NCBI GenBank assembly: GCA_022844345.1
Contig: JALHLU010000003.1
Span: 248,001 to 312,000 of the forward strand
DNA: 64,000 bases
Direction of reading: 5' to 3'
From: Hyphomonadaceae bacterium
GTDB lineage: Bacteria; Pseudomonadota; Alphaproteobacteria; Caulobacterales; Hyphomonadaceae
The position numbers and the translations under genes were made by a program. Positions 34,386 to 43,890 of this stretch are shown here, piece after piece. The notes under the pieces are model-generated. The model made no database searches. It saw only the letters and a program-made list of their open reading frames with translations, and was not told the DNA's origin. The first letter of the stretch is position 1. The number at the start of each line of letters is the position of its first letter.

Positions 34386-35138
34386 ATGGGCAACGAGGGT
34401 TTGAATCAGACGATTTTTAGTACTCCAGCGGATGGGACCGCCACCGCGTGGACCGAAACGCGCAAGCTGCGCCTGGAAATTCAGGAACTGCGGCGGCGGC
34501 TCAAGGCGTCTGATGACGCGGCGGCGCAGAACGCGGTGCTGCTTCGCGAAGGCGATCACCGCATCAAGAACAGCCTGCAACTGGTATCCAGTCTCATGAG
34601 CCTGCAAGCGCGGCGTGAAAGCAGCGCTGCGGTGCGCGACGCCCTGCTCGTCGCCGCCGCCCGTGTCGGCTCGGTCGCCAGCATCCACGACGCGTTGCAC
34701 AGGAATGGCGGCAATGGCCTGGTCGATCTGGGCGAAGCGCTACGGGTTGCCTGCGCGTCTCTTCAGATCATGGCGGGCGACACAGGTCATGTCGATATCG
34801 CCGTCGGAATTGAATCGCTGAAGGTGCCGGTGGCCCAGGCGCAGCCGCTTATCCTGGCCGTCAACGAACTTGTTGTGAACGCACTACGCCACGCCTTCCA
34901 TGGGCGCGAAACCGGCTCGGTTCGGGTCAGCCTGTCTCATGACGACAAGCACCTGCGCATCACCGTGGCCGACGACGGCGCGGGGCTGTCCGCCGGCCGC
35001 ACGAACGGTCACGGCTATGGCATGACGCTTGTGAACATGATGATGAAGCAGATCGGCGCCGAATTGCAGGCAGAAACGCGTGCGGGAACGTGCTTCACGA
35101 TCCACGCGCCGCTCGTTCCGGCGATTCACACACTTTGA
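34386..35138 (+). CDS. Cytosolic sensor histidine kinase (HisKA_2 type)
   Basis: This 250-residue protein has no membrane segment or recognisable sensor. After a coiled N-terminus, LLREGDHRIKNSLQLVSSLMSLQ (about 55-78) is the HisKA_2 dimer/phospho-acceptor site (His in DHR). The ATPase domain shows LAVNELVVNALRHAFHG (N box), VADDGAGLS (G1) and GHGYGMTLV (G2). HisKA_2 kinases in this class usually signal through general-stress PhyR-type or blue-light systems; the partner is not nearby. GGAGAAAAGG sets the start. Confidence 0.88.
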   Translation: MGNEGLNQTIFSTPADGTATAWTETRKLRLEIQELRRRLKASDDAAAQNAVLLREGDHRIKNSLQLVSSLMSLQARRESSAAVRDALLVAAARVGSVASIHDALHRNGGNGLVDLGEALRVACASLQIMAGDTGHVDIAVGIESLKVPVAQAQPLILAVNELVVNALRHAFHGRETGSVRVSLSHDDKHLRITVADDGAGLSAGRTNGHGYGMTLVNMMMKQIGAELQAETRAGTCFTIHAPLVPAIHTL

Positions 35139-35207
35139 TGTCTCGCGTGAAGCAAATCGGAGAGCGAGTTCATCGCCCTCCGCTGCATCAGGTCAGGTTG
35201 CAGGCCT

Positions 35208-36707
35208 TCACGGCGTCTTGCAGGTGAAGTGATCGGGGCTCTTGCCATCGCCAGAGCCGATGTAGGTCTGCTGTGAAGGATATGCACACAGCGTGCGCCC
35301 GCCGCCGGACGCGAAGTTGGCGACCAGCGTATCCGGCGCAGCCTTCGACGTGACCCAGCTGTCGAGCGCGCCGAGATAGTCGACACGATCGGGGCCCGGG
35401 CCGCCCGCGCAATGGCCCACAGCCGGCAGCATGAACATGCGAACGTCATTGCGCGCCGTTGCGTCGAGCGCGTAGACGCTATCGACATAGCGCGTGCTCA
35501 TCAGCGGCGAGAGCGCAGAGTCTGACCAGCCGTGATACATCAGCAGCTTGCCGCCGCTGGAGCGGAAGGCCGACAGGTCCGGATTGGTCGGCGACAGCGT
35601 CATCTGCACGGCCTTCATCTCGCCAGCGAGTGTGGCGAGGTTGGTGCGCGAATGATCCCAGGTCGGATCCAGCTTCACGAAGTAGCGCATGAACTCCATG
35701 GAGAAGCCGTAAGCGAGACTTGGCTGGCCCGCGCCGATGCGATCCTTGCTGCCGGCGAGCCACGTGCCCCAATCCATTTCGCTCTGCTCGCCGCCATAGG
35801 GGAAGGCGACGTGGAACGGCTTGCCGTTCAGCATCGGGCCCTTGACGATCGCCTCCACTGCGGCGACCTGCGCCGGATTGAGGCAGCCGTCCTTCTTGCC
35901 GCTCTTGCACTGGATGGTCTTCACGTCGAACGTGCAGATGCGCGGATCATTCATGATCCCGTCCTTCAGGCCATCGAGCGCATCGCACTTCTCCATCACC
36001 GCCTTGGCGACGATGTCGCGCGCCGGCCGGTCGAGCACAGGCGTCTCGATCTTCTTCGGATCGGGATACATCTTCTGCGTGATTGTGGAGAAAGCTGCGG
36101 TGATGCCCTGGAAATCGATGGCGGGCGCGCCCGCGATGATGCCGTCGAAATCGTCGGGATAGCGCTGGGCCATCTGCAGCGCCTGGCGTCCGCCATTGGA
36201 ACAGCCAGCAAAATAGGAACGATCAGTTTGCCGGCCGTAGCGGGCGTTCACCAGCGCCTTGGCTGTCTCGGCCGTACGATGGATCGCGGCGTGCGCGTAG
36301 TTGGCGATCCGCTCATAATCGCCGGCGGCCCAGACGCCGTCGATCCCGCGCGGCGGGGAGGAGTGGCCCGTATCGGTGCCGGCGGTTGCATAGCCTTTCT
36401 GCAAGGCCTGCAGCGAGATCGCCTGGCTCTCGACCTGCCCGGCAAATCCGCCCTGGCCGCCCATCACGAACTTGCCGTTCCACGCTTCGGGCAGCCAGAC
36501 CGAGAAATTGATCTCCTTGCCGATGACGCCGTCAACCTTGCAAAGGGGCACAGGCGCCGTGGCGGGCGTCGCCTTGGTAATCTTCACGTCCGGGGCGCGG
36601 AAACCGCTGAGAGACTCGCACGCGATCTGCGCCTGCGCCGATCCCGCAATTGCCGCGGCAAGCGCCGCAGCCGCCATCGTTCCGAAAAGTCTCGTGCGCA
36701 GGGTCAT
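35208..36707 (-). CDS. Secreted tannase/feruloyl esterase family hydrolase
   Basis: The product has 499 residues. A signal peptide (cleavage near AQA) is followed by an alpha/beta-hydrolase. The nucleophile motif YFAGCSNGGRQAL is near residue 175, and a catalytic Cys-Asp-His-Cys set ends in GHCAGGPGPDRVDYL (CS-D-HC type). It hydrolyses ester bonds of plant phenolics or aromatic diesters outside the cytoplasm. The specific ester is unknown. It stands alone between the kinase and flgL. Confidence 0.88.
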   Translation of the reverse strand: MTLRTRLFGTMAAAALAAAIAGSAQAQIACESLSGFRAPDVKITKATPATAPVPLCKVDGVIGKEINFSVWLPEAWNGKFVMGGQGGFAGQVESQAISLQALQKGYATAGTDTGHSSPPRGIDGVWAAGDYERIANYAHAAIHRTAETAKALVNARYGRQTDRSYFAGCSNGGRQALQMAQRYPDDFDGIIAGAPAIDFQGITAAFSTITQKMYPDPKKIETPVLDRPARDIVAKAVMEKCDALDGLKDGIMNDPRICTFDVKTIQCKSGKKDGCLNPAQVAAVEAIVKGPMLNGKPFHVAFPYGGEQSEMDWGTWLAGSKDRIGAGQPSLAYGFSMEFMRYFVKLDPTWDHSRTNLATLAGEMKAVQMTLSPTNPDLSAFRSSGGKLLMYHGWSDSALSPLMSTRYVDSVYALDATARNDVRMFMLPAVGHCAGGPGPDRVDYLGALDSWVTSKAAPDTLVANFASGGGRTLCAYPSQQTYIGSGDGKSPDHFTCKTP

Positions 36708-36884
36708 GGTGTCCTCCCGGGTCGATTCTGTTTTCCGGAACGTGCCACGCGCGGGCCCGCGCGCAAGGGACTGTGAGGTGCGAATTGACGCGTCTTACGA
36801 GAACACATGAGCGGATTGACGCTACGTCCAGAATAGATCCCCGGCTGACGTCCGGCGGGTCGACGCGACGCAGACCGGCCGCCG

Positions 36885-37808
36885 CTAGTTGAGCATGTCG
36901 AGGAGCGACATGTTGCGCAGCACGTTGAACACGCTGGCAGAGGATTCGTAGGCCAACTGCGCCTGGTTGAGGCGCACAGCGACCTCGGCGAGGTCGACAT
37001 TGACGATGCCGCCGATGGCCTCGTCCAGCGCATTCATGCGTGAGGTCAGGCGCTTGTTGGCGGAATCGACCTCCTGCATCAGGCGGCCGTTCTCCGCCTG
37101 GCGGCTGAGGATGTTGTCGAACGCCGCATTCAAGGCAGTGAGTTCGTTCTGGACCGCCGCGCGCTGCACAGGCGTCAGGTCTCCATCGAAGGGACCTTCC
37201 ACCCCCTGATCCATCTCGGCGAGGCGCTTGATGGAGGCGAGCGCATCCGAGATCACATCGTCGGCGACGAGGCCGGCCGGGATCACCCGGCTTTCTTCCA
37301 CGCGCATGACCTGAGACGCGGCGCCCTGTTCAAGCGAATCCGTGAGCGGGTTGGCGGCCAGATCGTTGAGCGTGTTGGCGGTGACCGGCGGGCGATCGTT
37401 CATCACGCCGCCGAACAGATAGCGGCCGCCGAGATTGGTGTTCATCGCGTCCTTCACGACCGCGAACGCCTCCTCGATCTGGGCCCGGATGCCTTCTCCG
37501 CTGTCGAGGCCGATATTCTGGAACAGTTCGTCCTTCAGCTTGTTGACGGCTTCGGCGGCGCGGCCAAGTGCGACATCCTGGATCTGCAATCGCGTGGTGA
37601 GTTCGCGCGCCGTGCTCTGGAAGCCGGTCAGGCGTCCTGCGAGGCGCTCTGCGGAGACCAGCGTCTGCGCCTCGCGTCCATAACCCTTGAGATCGGCCGA
37701 GCGGGTCTGCGCCGAACTCTGACGTGCGGCTTCGACCAGTTCACGCTGCGCCCGCTGGAGGTCAGCCATCGAACCGGCGGGAATCATGGCGGAGGAAATT
37801 CGTGACAT
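36885..37808 (-). CDS. flgL: Flagellar hook-filament junction protein FlgL
   Basis: This 307-residue flagellin-like protein has N- and C-terminal coiled helices. N-terminal DLQRAQRELVEAARQSSAQTRSADL and C-terminal LNQAQLAYESSASVFNVLRNMSLLDML match FlgL. GRYLFGG is a FlgL/flagellin turn motif. It joins the filament to the hook with FlgK. It lies 13 bp downstream of flgK in one transcript, the usual order. Confidence 0.88.
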   Translation of the reverse strand: MSRISSAMIPAGSMADLQRAQRELVEAARQSSAQTRSADLKGYGREAQTLVSAERLAGRLTGFQSTARELTTRLQIQDVALGRAAEAVNKLKDELFQNIGLDSGEGIRAQIEEAFAVVKDAMNTNLGGRYLFGGVMNDRPPVTANTLNDLAANPLTDSLEQGAASQVMRVEESRVIPAGLVADDVISDALASIKRLAEMDQGVEGPFDGDLTPVQRAAVQNELTALNAAFDNILSRQAENGRLMQEVDSANKRLTSRMNALDEAIGGIVNVDLAEVAVRLNQAQLAYESSASVFNVLRNMSLLDMLN

Positions 37809-37821
37809 GGCGCCAGCTCTC

Positions 37822-39936
37822 TCAGACCATATTCAGGGTGATGTCGTACAGATCGCGCGCGGCCTGGATCATGCGCGAAGCAGCGGCGTAGGCCTGCTGA
37901 TAGGTTGTCATCTTGACCAGTTCCTCGTCGAGGTTGACGCCCTCCTCGCCCATGCGGCGCGCCCGCACTTCCTCGCGCACGGACTCAGCGGCGAGCTTGG
38001 AGGCTTCCAGCGCCTCGGCGCGCACGCCCGCATGGCCGGCAAGGCGCGCGGCATAATCCGAGACCGACGTGACCTGGCCGGCAAGGCCGCCTGCCTGGGC
38101 AAAGCGCCGCTGCGTCGTGCTTGCGGCCTCAACAGCAAGCGCGCCACGACCATCTCCCGGAGAAAGAGCGCGCTGTCCGGCTGCCGCGCCAGCAAGATCA
38201 GCCTGCGCTGACGACAGCAGGGCTGGATTCGCTTCGATGTCGCTGCGGATGCTGAGCGAGCGAGCGCGCTGCAGCGGCAGGGCTTCACCGAGGCCGAACA
38301 GTTCGGACATCGACATGTTGGTGTCGCCCCGGACGGTCGTGTCCTCTGTGACGTCGATGCGCGCCACGTTGTTGCTGGTGGGAACAAGGCTGAGGCGGCC
38401 GTCGCTGCCCAGCGTCGCCTGACCATACCCCTGCAGCGCCGTATTGAGGTCTGTACGGAGAGAGTCAATGGTGGCGCCGGCGCCTACGGTGAAGTCGATC
38501 CGCCGCAGGATCGCGCCGTCCGAATCTCGCAAGGCGAAAGTCATCGTCTGTCCGGCAGTGAAGCCGTGCAGGTCCGCGCCCGAGAGCCCGGTTGCGTAGC
38601 CCAGCGCATTGCCGTGCGTCACCAGGTCGTTGAGGCCGAAGGTGTGCGAGAAACCCTTGCCCGCGCGGCTGGCTGGAGAGGTTGTATCATCTCGGATGGC
38701 AAGGCCCTGGCCAGGCGTTGTAGTTTCGAGCTGAAGCTGGCCGTTCGCGAAACTGACCTGCCCGTCCGCACCCATCGCGGTGTTGAGAGCAGTCTGGAAA
38801 TCGCCAACCGAATTGGCGAACGAAGTGATGTTGGCCTGATCGTCGATTATCTGCTGGGCGCCAAAGTCGACGCGGAAATTGCGAACGACCGCGCCGGCAT
38901 CGTCGACAACAGCGATGTGTGTGACGCCCGTGAAGTTGAGGCGATCGGTGGCGAGAAGGCCCGTGTTGCGGCCCGTCAGTTGGTTTGGCGCTGGAACGGT
39001 CGTGCCGGTGTTGTGGGCGGCGTTGAGAGTTTCGGCAGCCCCCGCGGCGAACTCCGCGAACGCCAGCTGGAGGTTCACCAGCTCGCTATCGCGCGCGCGC
39101 AGCAGGCCCTTGAGTTCGCCTCCGCCAAGGTGCCTTTCCAAGGGGATTTCGGTTGTCGAGCGAGGCGACATCATCACGAGGCCCGGATAAGCCTCCCCAT
39201 TGGAGGTGGAGCTGAGGCCGAGCACGGCAGCGTCCACATCGACCAGCAGGAGTCCATCCGCGGTGCGAAGCTCCACCCCGCCCAGCGAGCGCTCCTGCGT
39301 GCGAATGTCCATGATTTCGGAAAGACGGTCGAGCATACGCTGCTGTTCGGTTTCAGCCTCGGTCGCCGAGACGCCGCCAATGGTGGCGCGCTGGATCGAT
39401 GCGTTGAGGCGGGCGATCCCGCTCATCAGCGAGTTGGCTTCTTCCATCGCGGAGATGATGCGGGTGTGCGACTCATCGCGCAGCGCCGCGATTTCCTCGG
39501 CGGTCGTATCCAGCTGCGAGAGCAGCGTCTTCAGGTCCGACAATGCGGAAGACTGGCGCAGCGCCGAAGCGGGGTCGACCGCGAGGGAGCCAAAGCTCGA
39601 GAACACGGGATCGAGCGTCGCGAACACGGATGAGGAGTCAGACGGGTCGCCCAACAGGCCCTGTGCACGATCCATGAACTGGGCGAGGATGTCGGCGGCC
39701 GAGACGTCAGCTGCGCCGCGCATCTCTGCGGCGGAGAGATAGGTGTTGGCGACGCGCGTGATCTCGATCTCGACGCCGGCCAGGCCGCCCGTGGCGGTGC
39801 GCGAGACAAAGTTCACGTCGAGCCGCGAGTAGCCAGCCGTATTGACGTTCGCGACGTTGGTCGAGACAGCCTTCAGCGCCTGCTGGTTCGCAAACAGCGC
39901 GGACAGACCTGTTCCCATGATCGACTGGATCGACAA
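37822..39936 (-). CDS. flgK: Flagellar hook-associated protein FlgK (HAP1)
   Basis: This 704-residue protein has the FlgK N-terminus with GTGLSALFANQQALKAVSTNVANVNTAGYSR, an ITRVANTYLSAAEMRG block, and a C-terminal VNLDEELVKMTTYQQAYAAASRM helix. It forms the first hook-filament junction ring. A sigma-54-type promoter element lies about 190 bp upstream on the same strand (40124-40139), and a hairpin (39993-40014) lies in the presumed leader. Confidence 0.94.
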   Translation of the reverse strand: MSIQSIMGTGLSALFANQQALKAVSTNVANVNTAGYSRLDVNFVSRTATGGLAGVEIEITRVANTYLSAAEMRGAADVSAADILAQFMDRAQGLLGDPSDSSSVFATLDPVFSSFGSLAVDPASALRQSSALSDLKTLLSQLDTTAEEIAALRDESHTRIISAMEEANSLMSGIARLNASIQRATIGGVSATEAETEQQRMLDRLSEIMDIRTQERSLGGVELRTADGLLLVDVDAAVLGLSSTSNGEAYPGLVMMSPRSTTEIPLERHLGGGELKGLLRARDSELVNLQLAFAEFAAGAAETLNAAHNTGTTVPAPNQLTGRNTGLLATDRLNFTGVTHIAVVDDAGAVVRNFRVDFGAQQIIDDQANITSFANSVGDFQTALNTAMGADGQVSFANGQLQLETTTPGQGLAIRDDTTSPASRAGKGFSHTFGLNDLVTHGNALGYATGLSGADLHGFTAGQTMTFALRDSDGAILRRIDFTVGAGATIDSLRTDLNTALQGYGQATLGSDGRLSLVPTSNNVARIDVTEDTTVRGDTNMSMSELFGLGEALPLQRARSLSIRSDIEANPALLSSAQADLAGAAAGQRALSPGDGRGALAVEAASTTQRRFAQAGGLAGQVTSVSDYAARLAGHAGVRAEALEASKLAAESVREEVRARRMGEEGVNLDEELVKMTTYQQAYAAASRMIQAARDLYDITLNMV

Positions 39937-39992
39937 GGCGCGGCTCCGGGTTCAATCGGCCCGGCAGGATCTGCCCAGTGGGCGTAACCTGC

Positions 39993-40014
39993 CTGGCCGT
40001 TGCAACACGGCCAG
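39993..40014. promoter_or_regulatory. 8-bp inverted repeat upstream of flgK
   Basis: CTGGCCGT (39993) and its reverse complement ACGGCCAG (40007) enclose TGCAAC. The repeat sits 57 bp upstream of the flgK start, between promoter and gene, so it would form a hairpin in the 5' leader or serve as an operator. Confidence 0.4.
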
Positions 40015-40123
40015 CCTTCACCGGCTTCGTTCCATCTTCCTGAATACATTCGCGAAAACTGCGCGACGGGAGCTTCTGCCCCGGAACGTCCCGGCAAGCT
40101 GGCCGTAACGTTGCCGTTAACCA

Positions 40124-40139
40124 CGCAAGTACCGGGCCA
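40124..40139 (-). promoter_or_regulatory. Sigma-54-type promoter for flgK-flgL
   Basis: Read leftward, the element is TGGCCCG-GTAC-TTGCG. The GG and GC dinucleotides have the required 10-base separation and only one -24 base differs from TGGCACG-N4-TTGC. Transcription would start near 40112, leaving a leader of about 175 nt before flgK. Confidence 0.55.
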
Positions 40140-40316
40140 GTCCTGCTTTCTGCGCCAGGTGGCGATGGGCCGTACACGAACCATCGCTGCAACGCGCCTT
40201 CGGGCGGCAGAATCTGCAGGGCTGCCCAGCCAGACTTGCCGTGTGACGCTTGGAAGCGAGCAGCCTGTTAACGACGTAACGCCCGATTTCCGGGCGCATT
40301 CTGCAGCAAACGTTAA

Positions 40317-40332
40317 TGGCTCGCACGTTGCA
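40317..40332 (+). promoter_or_regulatory. Sigma-54-type promoter for fliK-flgD-flgE
   Basis: TGGCTCG-CACG-TTGCA matches the consensus TGGCACG-N4-TTGCW except for one base, with exact spacing. It lies about 68 bp before the fliK start. FlbD, encoded at 48487, is the expected activator. Confidence 0.65.
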
Positions 40333-40399
40333 GGCCTTGCGCAGGTTCGCCACGCCAAGCTGGCGGGCGAACGCGACCATTTCGTGATCGAGGCGTTGA

Positions 40400-41725
40400 T
40401 TGACCGCGACAGCAGCCCTGCCTTCTCCGACGCTTCCCGGCCGCATCGCGCATGCTTCGGCTGACAAGCAGGGCATGCAGGCGGCCGGACCGGCTGACGG
40501 CGACAGCTTTGCGACCGTCCTCGCAGGAACCACCGCTGGCAATGGATCAGCGTCGGGCTCTCCGGCTGGCGCAGCAACGGCAACGACTGTTTCGACCGCG
40601 CCGACGCACCTCTCCCAACTCATTGCCGCTGCTTCCGGCGAGACGGAAGCGGAAGCCGTTGCCTCCGATGCAGATTCAGCGGCGGTTACAGAGGACGCTT
40701 CACACATTCTCCCCGTTGCCGCCGCGCAGACAAATGTTGTGACCGCCGCCGCTCCGCAAATCTCGCCGGGGACCGCTCTTGTCATGGACGGCGAGACAGG
40801 CGACGCCGCCAACCCAGCGGGCGATGGGCTTGAAGGCGCCGGAGTCGCCCCTGCTGCCGCCTCGCCAGCGGGCGCGGCCGCCGCAGGCGCAATCGCCGGT
40901 ACAGCTTTTCCAACATCACCCGACAGAGCGGCTTCCAACGCTGGCGTGACTGCGGCCATCTCTCCGGCAGGCGCGGCTGCAACGGCCGAACCCGAGATCG
41001 CAGCCGACGGCCTCGAAGCTGTCGATGCCGATGGCGACACGCGATCAGCAGCCACAAGCGGCCAGACGCCCTCAAAAGCCTCCGCCAGCACCAGCGTTGG
41101 CTCGCCAGCCAGCGCGACGAACCCCAACGCCGCCGCATCCACCGCCATGACGGCTGGCGCGGACATCGCCGTTGATCCTGCAGCCGGCGCCCAGGCCAAG
41201 GCCGCCACAACGGTTGAAGCGGCGACAGCCCTCACGGCGGCCCCGCAGGAATCCGCGCGCGCGGCCGCAACGCCTGCGGCGGCGCAGGCTGCGATGCCCG
41301 CCGCCACCGTCCAGGTCTACACGCGCATGATCGAGCGCTTCGATGGACGCGCACAACGTTTCGAGGTTCGTCTCGATCCGGCTGAGCTTGGCCGGGTCGA
41401 CGTGCGCATCGAGATCGGCGCCGACAAGAAAGTTCACGCCGTGCTCGCCGCCCACGACAGCGCAGCTTTGAATGACCTGATGCGCGGACACCGCGCGCTG
41501 GAACGGGCGCTCGCGGATGCCGGCATCGACCTCGCCGATGGCGGGGTGAGGTTCGAGCTCGCCAGCGATTCCAATCGCAATACCTCAACCGGCGAGCGCG
41601 ACTCCCGCGCGCCCGCCTCGCCAAATGTCTGGCGCAGCTTTGAAACCACGAACCCTTCGGCAGAAGCCGCAGTTAAGCCGGTCGCACAGCCATGGCGGCC
41701 GGCGCGACTTGACCTGGTGGCCTGA
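40400..41725 (+). CDS. fliK: Flagellar hook-length control protein FliK
   Basis: This 441-residue protein has a long Ala/Thr/Gly-rich disordered part (about 1-300), acting as ruler, and a C-terminal Flg_hook domain with RFEVRLDPAELGRVDVRIEI and HRALERALADAGIDL. It is exported to measure hook length and trigger the FlhB specificity switch. The TTG start at 40400 has GAGG six bases upstream, and no better ATG exists. It is followed by flgD 11 bp later. Confidence 0.87.
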   Translation: MTATAALPSPTLPGRIAHASADKQGMQAAGPADGDSFATVLAGTTAGNGSASGSPAGAATATTVSTAPTHLSQLIAAASGETEAEAVASDADSAAVTEDASHILPVAAAQTNVVTAAAPQISPGTALVMDGETGDAANPAGDGLEGAGVAPAAASPAGAAAAGAIAGTAFPTSPDRAASNAGVTAAISPAGAAATAEPEIAADGLEAVDADGDTRSAATSGQTPSKASASTSVGSPASATNPNAAASTAMTAGADIAVDPAAGAQAKAATTVEAATALTAAPQESARAAATPAAAQAAMPAATVQVYTRMIERFDGRAQRFEVRLDPAELGRVDVRIEIGADKKVHAVLAAHDSAALNDLMRGHRALERALADAGIDLADGGVRFELASDSNRNTSTGERDSRAPASPNVWRSFETTNPSAEAAVKPVAQPWRPARLDLVA

Positions 41726-41736
41726 AGGAAACTCCC

Positions 41737-42414
41737 ATGACTGACGCCATCTCATTCGTCCCGGTATCCCAGAACCCGGCAGCCAACGCCGCGACGGCGC
41801 AGGCGAGCCTGGCTGACAACTTCGACACGTTTCTCACCATCCTGACGGCGCAGATCCAGAACCAGGATCCGCTTGAGCCCATGGACTCCAACCAGTTCAC
41901 CGAGCAGCTGGTGCAGTTCTCTGGCGTCGAGCAGCAGATCCGCGTCAACTCGCAGCTGGAAACGCTGGTCAAGGCGACCAATTCGAATGCCGGCGCGTCG
42001 CTGTCCGGATACCTCGGACAGCAGGCTGAGATTGATTCAGCCGGGGCGCAGTACACGGGCGATCCGGTCAACTGGCGCTACACCCTGCCCTCGGACGCGG
42101 CGAAGGCGACCATCACGGTCACAGACGCCAGCGGAAAGGTTCTCTACTCCAGGACGCCAGCCGCCGGGGACCTCAAAGCCGGCCAGCACGATTTTGCCTG
42201 GGATGGCGAACTAAACGGCGGCGGCGCAGCTGAAGCAGGCGAGCCTTACTGGATCAACGTGGTCGCCGAAGACGCCAACGGCGCGACGATCACCCCGGCT
42301 CACTCGCTGGTGACTACCATCACCGGCGTTGACCTCACCTATGGCGAGCCCGCACTCACGACGCCTTCCGGCGTGTTCGCCTACGCAGATATCAAGAGGC
42401 TGATGCGCCAGTAG
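41737..42414 (+). CDS. flgD: Flagellar hook-capping protein FlgD
   Basis: This 225-residue protein has the FlgD N-terminal domain: FDTFLTILTAQIQNQDPLEPMDSNQFTEQLVQFSGVEQQ (about 28-66). A C-terminal FlgD Ig-like/tudor fold follows (about 105-225) with HDFAWDGELNGGG. It caps the growing hook so that FlgE can polymerise. It lies between fliK and flgE in one operon. Confidence 0.94.
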   Translation: MTDAISFVPVSQNPAANAATAQASLADNFDTFLTILTAQIQNQDPLEPMDSNQFTEQLVQFSGVEQQIRVNSQLETLVKATNSNAGASLSGYLGQQAEIDSAGAQYTGDPVNWRYTLPSDAAKATITVTDASGKVLYSRTPAAGDLKAGQHDFAWDGELNGGGAAEAGEPYWINVVAEDANGATITPAHSLVTTITGVDLTYGEPALTTPSGVFAYADIKRLMRQ

Positions 42415-42525
42415 GCGCGCCACGCCGAACGAACTTCCGGCGCAGAAGCGCGCCGTCCGGCCGCAAAGCGGCCAACCAACCCATAACCGACCATGCCCTC
42501 GCCGGGCATTCTGGGAGCTTCGACC

Positions 42526-43890
42526 ATGAGTATCAATTCAGCCATGCTTGCCGGCGCCTCGGGCATGCGCGCGAACGCCAGCGCTCTCGCCGCGATCTCG
42601 GACAACATCGCGAACGTTAACACGGTTGGCTTCAAGCGCCTGCGCAACGACTTCACGGCGCTGCTGACCTCCCAGAACCGCGCCACGACCTACAGTGCCG
42701 GCGGCACGACCTCGCGCGCGAGCGCTATCATGACCGAGCAGGGCTCCACAGTCGCTTCCTCGGTCTCGACGCACCTTGCCGTATCTGGCGATGGCATGTT
42801 CGTTGTGCGCGGCCGCAGCGACGATGCAACTGCGCGCGACCCCTACTATTACACGCGCGCCGGACAGTTCACGCCCGATGCCGATGGCTACCTGCAGAAC
42901 GCCGCAGGCTATTACCTGCAGGGCTGGCCTGTGGATTCCACCGGCGTGGTCAACGCCAACCCGACCGACCTCAACGCGCTGGAGCCGATCCGCGTGTCGG
43001 GCATCGCGGGCGGCGCCGAAGCAACCGCGCGGCTCTCGCTGTCGGCGAACCTGCAATCCTCGCGTGAAGTGTCCACGGCCGCCGCGACTTATGATGCGAC
43101 CAGCTCTACGAACAACATGGCTTCCGGCAACGTGGCGCCGGACTTCCAGATTCCGATCCAGGTCTATGACAGCCAGGGCGGCCTTCACACCCTGACCTTC
43201 TCCTTCCTGAAGCAGGGACCCAACACCTGGTTCGCTGAAGTACATCTGCCTGCAGACCAGGTGGTGGACTCTGCCCCGCTGGTGAATGGACAGCTGGCGA
43301 CAGGTCTTGTTTCGTTTACCCCGTTTGGTCAGCTGGACACGGCGAACTCGACATTGCCGTTGAACATTACGATTGGCGAATCGGGTACGGGCGGAACCGA
43401 ATGGGACCCTGCCCTGGGCCTCGCAACACAGACGATCTCGCTCGACATGGGCGGTCCCGGCGCACCGGGCGGGCTTACCAATTATGACTCGCCGTCCGTG
43501 CTCGGCACGTCGCAGATCGATGGCACCCCGTTCGGCTCGCTGGCGTCGGTCGATGTGGACGACGATGGATACGTTACCGCCATCTTCACCAACGGCCTCA
43601 CTCGCCGCATCTACCAGATTCCGCTCGCCACCTTCGGCAACGCCGATGGACTCCTCTCCGAGCAGGGCGGCGTCTACCGCCTGGGTCCGGACGCAGGCGC
43701 CCTGTCAATGCGCGGCGCCGGCGTCGGCGGCGCTGGCCTGATCAAGTCTCGCGCGCTCGAAAGCTCCACGGTCGACCTCGCCGAGGAATTCTCCAACCTG
43801 ATCATGACGCAGCGCGCCTATTCGGCCTCGTCAAAAATCATCACCACGGCCGATGAGATGCTGGACGAACTCATCAGGCTGAAACGCTAA
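42526..43890 (+). CDS. flgE: Flagellar hook protein FlgE
   Basis: The product has 454 residues. The N-terminal motif MSINSAMLAGASGMRANA with ISDNIANVNTVGFKR is the flagellar basal-body rod signature. FVVRGRSDD (FlgE/F/G) and the C-terminal helix SNLIMTQRAYSASSKIITTADEMLDELIRLKR also match. It polymerises to form the hook. ATG 42526 follows GGGAG; codons to 42493 extend upstream and were rejected. It is probably expressed from the fliK promoter. Confidence 0.94.
   Translation: MSINSAMLAGASGMRANASALAAISDNIANVNTVGFKRLRNDFTALLTSQNRATTYSAGGTTSRASAIMTEQGSTVASSVSTHLAVSGDGMFVVRGRSDDATARDPYYYTRAGQFTPDADGYLQNAAGYYLQGWPVDSTGVVNANPTDLNALEPIRVSGIAGGAEATARLSLSANLQSSREVSTAAATYDATSSTNNMASGNVAPDFQIPIQVYDSQGGLHTLTFSFLKQGPNTWFAEVHLPADQVVDSAPLVNGQLATGLVSFTPFGQLDTANSTLPLNITIGESGTGGTEWDPALGLATQTISLDMGGPGAPGGLTNYDSPSVLGTSQIDGTPFGSLASVDVDDDGYVTAIFTNGLTRRIYQIPLATFGNADGLLSEQGGVYRLGPDAGALSMRGAGVGGAGLIKSRALESSTVDLAEEFSNLIMTQRAYSASSKIITTADEMLDELIRLKR

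Larger units (their letters stand above)
39937..40399. promoter_or_regulatory. 463-bp divergent control region of flgK and fliK
   Basis: There is no gene here. It contains sigma-54-like elements facing both ways (40124-40139 leftward, 40317-40332 rightward). Between them lies a GCAGA-A-TCTGC dyad (40207-40217) that could be an activator (FlbD/ftr-like) site shared by both. A GTTAAC-rich patch (40263-40280) may bind IHF or CtrA. These small-site calls are tentative. Confidence 0.5.
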
